Source of the DNA: Luidia sarsii
Lineage: Eukaryota; Echinodermata; Asteroidea; Paxillosida; Luidiidae
Length of the DNA: 64,000 nucleotides
Direction: 5' to 3'
NCBI GenBank assembly: GCA_949987565.1
Contig: OX465103.1
Span: 26,748,835-26,812,834 of the forward strand
Below the pieces are notes generated by a model. That model saw only the letters and a program-made list of their open reading frames with translations, was not told the DNA's origin and made no database searches. Within the stretch, counting starts at the first letter, position 1, and every line of letters begins with the position of its first letter. This document shows, one piece after another, positions 58,681-64,000 of the stretch. The translations under genes were made by a program, and so were the position numbers.

Positions 58681-59934
58681 TTGTAAAGAGGTTTGAAACT
58701 CAAAAGAAAGCAGCATCGTGATATTATAGAATAGAAAGCACAAGTACTGTATGTACATAACTGTGTGAAAAGTTATATTCTTTAGGTTTATGTGTTTTTC
58801 ATGTACATGTATGTTGATGTATTATGTTCTATCCAGCTCTTTGAAAAAAATGGGTCGAAAAGAAATCACTTTGGTTACATCGTGCCATCCCGATCCAGAC
58901 TTCATGTCGCGAGTGAGACAGCTGAGACAATTGTCAATTCATGTTCACGTATGTACTTTGTGTACTTTGTTTTTCTCGTTTGGCAGTACCTCATAAGACA
59001 TTTCATTTTGTTTCATTTGTTTCATTTGAATAATTGGGGCTGAAACCAGAATACACGTAGCGATGTAAGGTCGTGTCCGAAACGGACTTCCAGAGCTACG
59101 GCTAGGGCCGTTGTCTTCTCATCTCCGTGTATTTATAATGGGGGAAGACCTAGACGCCCGTTTTGGACACTGCCTATCATCATTAGCGTATGCCGCTTTG
59201 ATACGTGCGGCGACCTTTAACCTCACCATCAACGGTTTCTCAGCGCTGCAGCTGTCAGGCAGCCAGGTCATAACCTCATCACATGCACCGCGCGCGACCA
59301 GAATGCCTTCATATGCAAATTAGCTTCTTGTACGGTGTGTACATTACTGCCCTGTACAGTGTACTGTACTGTATATACAGTACATGTACATGTAGATTAT
59401 GTTATACATTACGCGCCATTCACCATGTGTACATGTACAGTACAGTACATGTACAAGGCTGTGCAGTCATTTTCTGTGTATGTGTACTGCTACTGTACAT
59501 TGTACAATGAGCACTGTATGGCAGTAAACAGCACGCAGGCCTAGCTTAACATGCACGTGTTCATCTCGAGTATTAAAAGACAAAATGAAACTCACTCCAT
59601 GCACAATCCAGCACGATCCAGTTGCTAACTGCATGCGAATATTATACGCGAAATTGGGGATACATTTTATGCTATGATTTTTTACAATGCATATTTCCTA
59701 TTATTCAAGTATACCATGTTGATATGATAGAGAAATATGCAAACAAAATCCAACAAGATATCAAACAAAATGAATTCCAAAATGCATTCACAGCAAACTT
59801 AAGATGTAATTTCCGAAGCGAGTACAAGTATTGTGTACATGTACCTTTCTTTACATGAACGTATTGAACATGTACATGTACATGTACAGTACATGTATAC
59901 AGTTCTGTATTTACTACATGTACATGTACAGTAC

Positions 59935-60165
59935 ATGTAAACCATAGCTCTATGATGTACATTATACACACACATTAATTTACATAATTATATTGTTCAT
60001 GTTCACAGATACACACCATTAATACCGTAGGCCGCTTTGATACGTGCGGCGACCTTTAACCTCACCATCAACTGTTTCTCAGCGCTGCTGTCAGGCAGCC
60101 AGGTCATAGGGCACAGCGCGCAACCAGGTAGCCTTCATATGCAAATTAGCGTTTTGCACTGTACA
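59935..60165 (+). repeat. Third copy of the inverted-duplication inner arm
   Basis: It repeats cgtgcggcgacctttaacct, caccatcaactgtttctcag and catatgcaaattagcgtttt of the 59165-59330 segment in the same orientation, and matches the left arm inverted further out (accatagctctatgatgtac). Confidence 0.8.
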
Positions 60166-60300
60166 TGTACAGTACATGTACAGTACATGTACAAGTACTG
60201 TACACGTACGAGTACACATGCATACAGTATGTACTGTACAATACATGTACCATGTACATGTGTGTGTACATGTGTATGTACATGTACATGTACATGACCA
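60165..60300. repeat. GTACATGTAC tract
   Basis: Palindromic tract directly attached to the third arm copy; the 59165 copy has a similar tract at the same relative place. Confidence 0.85.
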
Positions 60301-60800
60301 TTATGTTATACATTACGTGCTATACAATGTACAGTACATTACGTGCCATGCATGCCAGTGGACGTGTCACGCGTTGACCCCAAATTTCTCGTCCACACAA
60401 ATCGAATGTCACGTGAGCACAGTGAAAACGGCCTTGAAAAAGGCTTCGGAAAATTGTCGTTTTCTATGCCTCAGCGTATCAAATCCTTTCAAATCCAACT
60501 TTTCCAGGTAGTTGGAGATCTAATACGTGCGTCCAATAAGGTTTTTCTTTTCAAAAAGGATGATTAATATGTATTTTGAGGGTTTTCATTTTACCGAAAA
60601 ATCGACTGAAAAAGTGCGACGTAAATTCTTTTTTTTCTCGACGAAAACAAAAGTCTCCTCTTAGCTGAGGTAATCATGGGAAAGAGTATATCTTGATCTA
60701 ACAAAGTCCCGTTAAGATGATGTCGTAGGTGTTTTAAGAATGCGATGTACTTCTGAAGTTCTCAACGAGTCCCCACTTTTTAACGTACGGGATCGGCCGC

Positions 60801-60905
60801 CATTATTCGAGCAGGACAATCCGTGACCTTGTGACCTGAATGGAAAAGCGCGCGCCCTGATTGGACAATGCCAAGTTAGCCTGCTGAATATTAATGAGTC
60901 ATTGC
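60801..60905 (-). promoter_or_regulatory. Candidate minus-strand promoter and start region
   Basis: Reading leftward on the minus strand: TGACTCA (AP-1-like) at about 60894, a CCAAT box at 60864-60860, GC-rich gcgcgcgc, then AGGTCA-CA-AGGTCA (60837-60824), a nuclear-receptor direct repeat with two-base spacer. Next is ATGGCGGCCGATCCC from 60803 with gtacgt directly after it, a possible short coding start (MAADP) with a donor. No downstream exon could be tied to it, so the element set may be coincidental. Confidence 0.3.
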
Positions 60906-60999
60906 TTGGGCACACATGTACATGTACTTTACGGCCGGGTATTGTAATTATTGCAAAGAAGAGCGCATCTCCCATTCAATTGTCATAGATTAAACTTAG

Positions 61000-61800
61000 A
61001 ATATCAATTCATTTCTAACAAGCAAATTGTTTACCTTATATTTCTTTTAAAAAGTAACAATCAAGTATCACGAAACAAAGTAAAAATACAAGTACAACTG
61101 TCAACACAATTCAATGGTTACACTGTAAACATTTTATTGCCTAAAAATAAAATAAGTCTGAAGCAGAAAATCTCTTGTACCTTACACATGGGTGTGAGTG
61201 GTCACAGGCCAAAAAGCAAAATGAGTAGCTAGATAACAACTACAAAAACAAAGACTAATTTTGGGGTTTAAACAAATTTAGTTTACCCAAATTGCATCAC
61301 ATCATGGATACCTTTGCAAGAAAAAAATGAGACTTAAAAACTAATGATGACTTCTATATGTGAAACCCTCAGTTTCATTGACAGCTCCTTTATACACTGG
61401 TAAGTCATGTGATTTTTTTTTATTGTAGAAATAACCTGCAACTGTATTCCCTTACTGTAGTTTTTACCATGATCTGTGTAGTGTGTAGTCATTATCACCA
61501 TCACTCATTCTTGTGATCAAATCTCATCTTATTATAGTATATATGTATTCCAGACATCTGCTTCATACACTGGCAAGTGATTTGAAATAAATATATTACT
61601 ACTGTAAGGCTGTAGTTTTGGCCCCAGAAAATACTCTAGCACACGTCCGTATATACATGTGCATATACAGTACTAGGGAAATAATAAGCTATGAATGCAC
61701 ATCATATAATCAAGTCCCAAAACAATGAAAAAGACAATAATATAGACAGTCAACTGCTTACGCAATTAAAAATTTTGTAACGATTAATGTGGTTTTAACT
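61000..61800. other. AT-rich DNA, possible 3' UTR of the minus-strand exon
   Basis: No repeats or exons were recognised. Minus-sense AATAAA occurs near 61425 and 61137. Confidence 0.3.
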
Positions 61801-61929
61801 AATTTTGTTCCATTCTCTCGTCAACATCTTAATCATCTTCACTCTTCAGTATCAACAGTTTCACCGCCACTCATTATTGTGGCTAATTTATATTCAGAAG
61901 AAAAGACTGGCTGACTGGTACAAGCTTCC

Positions 61930-62111
61930 TTATCTCTCTGTGACATGTGCCCCCAATATCTGGACAATATTTTTGCCAGCAGTTAGTTTAGATCCTTCAT
62001 TGCCCTTGCTAAAACATCTCGGTGAAGGACATTTGTCTCTACGTGGACAAAGACCACAGTTGGAGGAGTATTCTTGGAACAGTTTTGGAACACCCTGGCC
62101 TAGGCGAGAAC
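61930..62111 (-). CDS. Candidate terminal coding exon, Cys-rich, unrecognised protein
   Basis: On the minus strand a pyrimidine-rich acceptor (cctttcccccttataccctacag) precedes a 182-nt segment open in only one frame, which ends at TAA (61932-61930). It encodes SRLGQGVPKLFQEYSSN, then CGLCPRRDKCPSPRCF with the spacing C-x2-C-x5-C-x4-C, and TAGKNIVQILGAHVTER at the C-terminus. The other two frames have stops. The cysteine spacing could bind zinc, but no family is recognised. A possible AATAAA polyadenylation signal in minus sense is near 61426-61420. The incoming phase is 1; the start exon proposed at 63.70 kb exits in phase 2, so another exon would have to lie between. Confidence 0.5.
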
Positions 62112-62431
62112 CTGTAGGGTATAAGGGGGAAAGGTAACTAGAATTAATTTGATGAAATGAGCATTCACAATCAACATCCCAAGATAATACTGTAGTGTGA
62201 ACTACTGTATACATACATGTGCGAGCACATGTATACTGGTTTGTCTTTTGGGAGGCCATGAAATGTCTTGGAAAAATGAAATTGAGCAGTAAAACTATGG
62301 AAAAATTTCATGATATTTTTTCAGAAATACCATTTTCTTTCAGAATAATTCTACTGGCAAGTCAGGTCCCATACGAAGTATGCCACTGACTGTGGAAAGA
62401 TAGGCAGGGTATATTGGCCCGGCAACTGCAT

Positions 62432-62637
62432 TCTTCCCGCAAACGCTATTCTGCTGGTCCCTTACTCTGATTGTCAAACAGTTACTATCATTTATGTCGT
62501 TCCGGCTTTCTTGACCGAAACGTTATTCGGGAACGACCTCAAGCAGAATAATCTTTTGGGGAAGAGATTTGTGATGACAATTGGACAATCCTGAGGGACT
62601 AGTTGAATAGCATTTGTGGGAAGAATGCTGTTGCTGG
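62432..62637. mobile_element. Worn foldback element
   Basis: Arms gcaactgcattcttcccgca, aacgctattctgctggtccc and, inverted, gcaacagcattcttcccaca, aatgctattcaactagtccc are about 80 % alike over roughly 58 bp, with about 85 bp between them. Confidence 0.7.
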
Positions 62638-62900
62638 GTGAATATAACCGCAGGAAGATTCTTGACAATGTTGAAATTTATTAAGCCTAAGTTTTGTAAT
62701 GATGGTACTTTGTAGGCCTAATTCAGAACACAACTGTACTGGATAATTTTTGGATATTCCTGAATCCTAACATCATACCATCATACATACAGTGATACTT
62801 AGTGATAAATTCTGGTGAGGTTATTGAAGTAAAATCGTTCTTGTCTAGTGCTAATAAATTAGTAATAATACTTAATAATAGTAGTACTACATCACATGTA

Positions 62901-63059
62901 TATAGTGGGCCTGACGTTTCAATCCTAGCAGGACCTTTCTCAAAGGCAGAGTCTGCCTTTGAGAAAGGTCCTGCTAGGATCGAAACGTCAGGCCCACTAA
63001 ATTTTAAGATTTCCATTTTGGTAATTTTAGTCAGTAAGCAGTTTGCAACATTTTTGTAT
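62901..63059 (-). mobile_element. Intact palindromic GAAACGTCAGGCC element with 10-bp target duplication
   Basis: It is the same element as at 27979-28142 in the opposite orientation: a hairpin with nearly perfect ~45-bp arms, then aaattttaagatttc, attttggtaattttagtcag and taagcagtttgcaacatttt. The direct repeat ATCACATGTA flanks it (62891-62900 and 63060-63069). Confidence 0.82.
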
Positions 63060-63147
63060 ATCACATGTAAAATAGTTAACATGTATGATACACGTACAGT
63101 ATATGTACATTAACTACGTGTACGTTAACTATACGTACGCGCACATT

Positions 63148-63264
63148 AGTCCGAGTAACTTGGACCCTTACAGTCGCCCTTTTTAAAAACAAACTGAGGA
63201 GTCGCCCGACCCACTAAATTTGTTTTTAAAAAGGGCGACTGTAAGGGTCCAAGTTACTCGGACT
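63148..63264. mobile_element. Perfect 46-bp inverted repeat (hairpin)
   Basis: The arms 63148-63193 and 63219-63264 are exact reverse complements (starting AGTCCGAGTAACTTGGACCC) with a 25-base loop containing gaggagtcgcccgaccc. No mismatch was found, so it is recent or maintained. No target duplication is evident. Confidence 0.9.
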
Positions 63265-63289
63265 CATGCACATAATGCACTGTACACTG

Positions 63290-63360
63290 TTGTACAACAG
63301 TATTTGTACGTGATTGTGTACATTGTGTACATGTACATGTACAATGTACATGATAATTAT
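63290..63360. repeat. GTACATGTAC tract
   Basis: Short palindromic tract right of the hairpin. Confidence 0.75.
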
Positions 63361-63694
63361 GTACACGAGCAGACCATGTGTACGGAAATGGGCCTACTTC
63401 GGTGAAATCTCGCGAAAGTCGCCAATTTTCAATTGGCAATTTGAGCCGAAAACGGAAAGGCTCCTCCATGCATTATACATGTACATAAAGCATTCAATCT
63501 CCCCTTTCTCGTGAAATATGTGGTTTATTTCGACTGTTTTTAAGAATTCGATGTACACCTACGGAAAACTGGCCGTCGGATTTTGGTCCAGATAGTATGC
63601 TTTTTTTTGTCGCACTGTTACATGTCCAAAATATTAACGAAAATTGACATATTTGATATGAAAATAGAGAGCACGATGTCAGCTATCCACTTAC

Positions 63695-63720
63695 CTCGCC
63701 ATCTTGGCAGCACCTATGCT
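63695..63720 (-). CDS. Possible first coding exon of a minus-strand gene
   Basis: On the minus strand CCAAGATGGCGAG runs straight into a perfect donor, gtaagt (63694-63689). The ATG at 63702-63700 gives Met-Ala and two bases of the next codon. AAGATGGCG is also the YY1 motif often found at start sites. CpG-containing sequence lies upstream (63770-63850). The next exon was not found with matching phase; the Cys-rich exon at 62111 is the nearest candidate downstream on this strand. Confidence 0.33.
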
Positions 63721-63859
63721 ACATCCGGGTATTTTCCTGTGTTTTCCATAGTCTCGAATTCAGTCTCGCAAAACCTCATGTAAGCCGCGGCGCAAATGCG
63801 TGCGTGACCCTGGACGAGAAAACTCGGCTATAAAGGGCCGTACGCCACACGTCCACTGG

Positions 63860-64000
63860 CTTACATGTACTGTACATGTACATGTACATGTACATGTGTA
63901 AGGGGGGGTTAGATGATGTGTGTGGGGTTGTTTGGGGGTGAGTGCTGCTACGCCGGGTCTAGTTCTTTACAGTACAGTACATGTACAGTTACAGTACAGT
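63860..64000. repeat. GTACATGTAC tracts at the window end
   Basis: Tracts at 63863-63898 and 63968-64000, separated by a G/T-rich stretch. Confidence 0.75.

Larger units (their letters stand above)
57405..59695. repeat. Long inverted duplication (~550-bp arms, ~1.2 kb interior)
   Basis: The left arm (57405-57960) contains ggatcgtgctggattgtgca and, further in, cctggctgcctgacaacagt, gctgagaaacagttgatggt. The right arm (59165-59695) has the same blocks inverted and in mirror order, out to gctatgattttttaca. The arms are diverged and carry different GTACAT tracts. The interior holds the 58.0-58.5 kb GTACAT block and two short possible coding remnants. A third partial copy lies at 59935-60160. Confidence 0.75.

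Overview
This 64 kb window is eukaryotic genomic DNA from an intron-rich animal. It is roughly 40-45 % GC and dominated by non-coding repeats. The one gene that can be read with confidence is the 5' part of an L1CAM-family cell-adhesion gene (neurofascin/NrCAM/neuroglian type) on the minus strand. The pattern of split immunoglobulin domains, tRNA-derived SINEs, a hAT element, hairpin elements and very abundant GTACATGTAC palindromes suggests a marine invertebrate, perhaps a non-vertebrate deuterostome. The species cannot be fixed from the sequence alone.

Layout. From 23.3 kb down to the left edge, nine minus-strand exons encode, in order: a signal peptide, a 57-nt in-frame mini-exon, and Ig domains 1 to 4. 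All GT/AG junctions and reading phases agree. Ig5 onwards (further Ig domains, fibronectin repeats, membrane anchor) lies left of the window. The first exon seen has a strong 3' splice site, so at least one non-coding 5' exon and the promoter lie further right. The introns hold three related 21-bp minisatellite arrays (one split by a 1,288-bp hAT-like element with an 8-bp target duplication), a 31-bp minisatellite, a G-rich minisatellite next to the mini-exon, and a 600-bp CT tract.

From 23.3 to 53 kb no convincing gene is visible. This part carries simple repeats (GA, GAGAGG, TTG), a 5'-truncated LINE reverse-transcriptase tail, SINEs of two tRNA-like families, foldback elements, many copies of a palindromic retroposon-like repeat, and a few candidate regulatory clusters (octamer plus RFX X-box at 36.3 kb; repeated octamer units at 41.0-41.3 kb).

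From 53.4 to 64 kb there is a CpG-rich block with clustered TTCGCGAA palindromes and three near-identical 328-bp tandem units, then a ~2.3 kb inverted duplication, and weak evidence of one or more minus-strand genes: a Cys-rich terminal exon at 61.93-62.11 kb, a possible ATG exon at 63.70 kb, and a possible promoter at 60.8 kb.

The most unusual items are the palindromic repeat family flanked by 10-13 bp direct repeats, one copy of which keeps a hammerhead-ribozyme-like core; the minisatellite whose unit is itself a hairpin; the symmetric cassette exon in the adhesion gene; and the triplicated CpG-rich unit.
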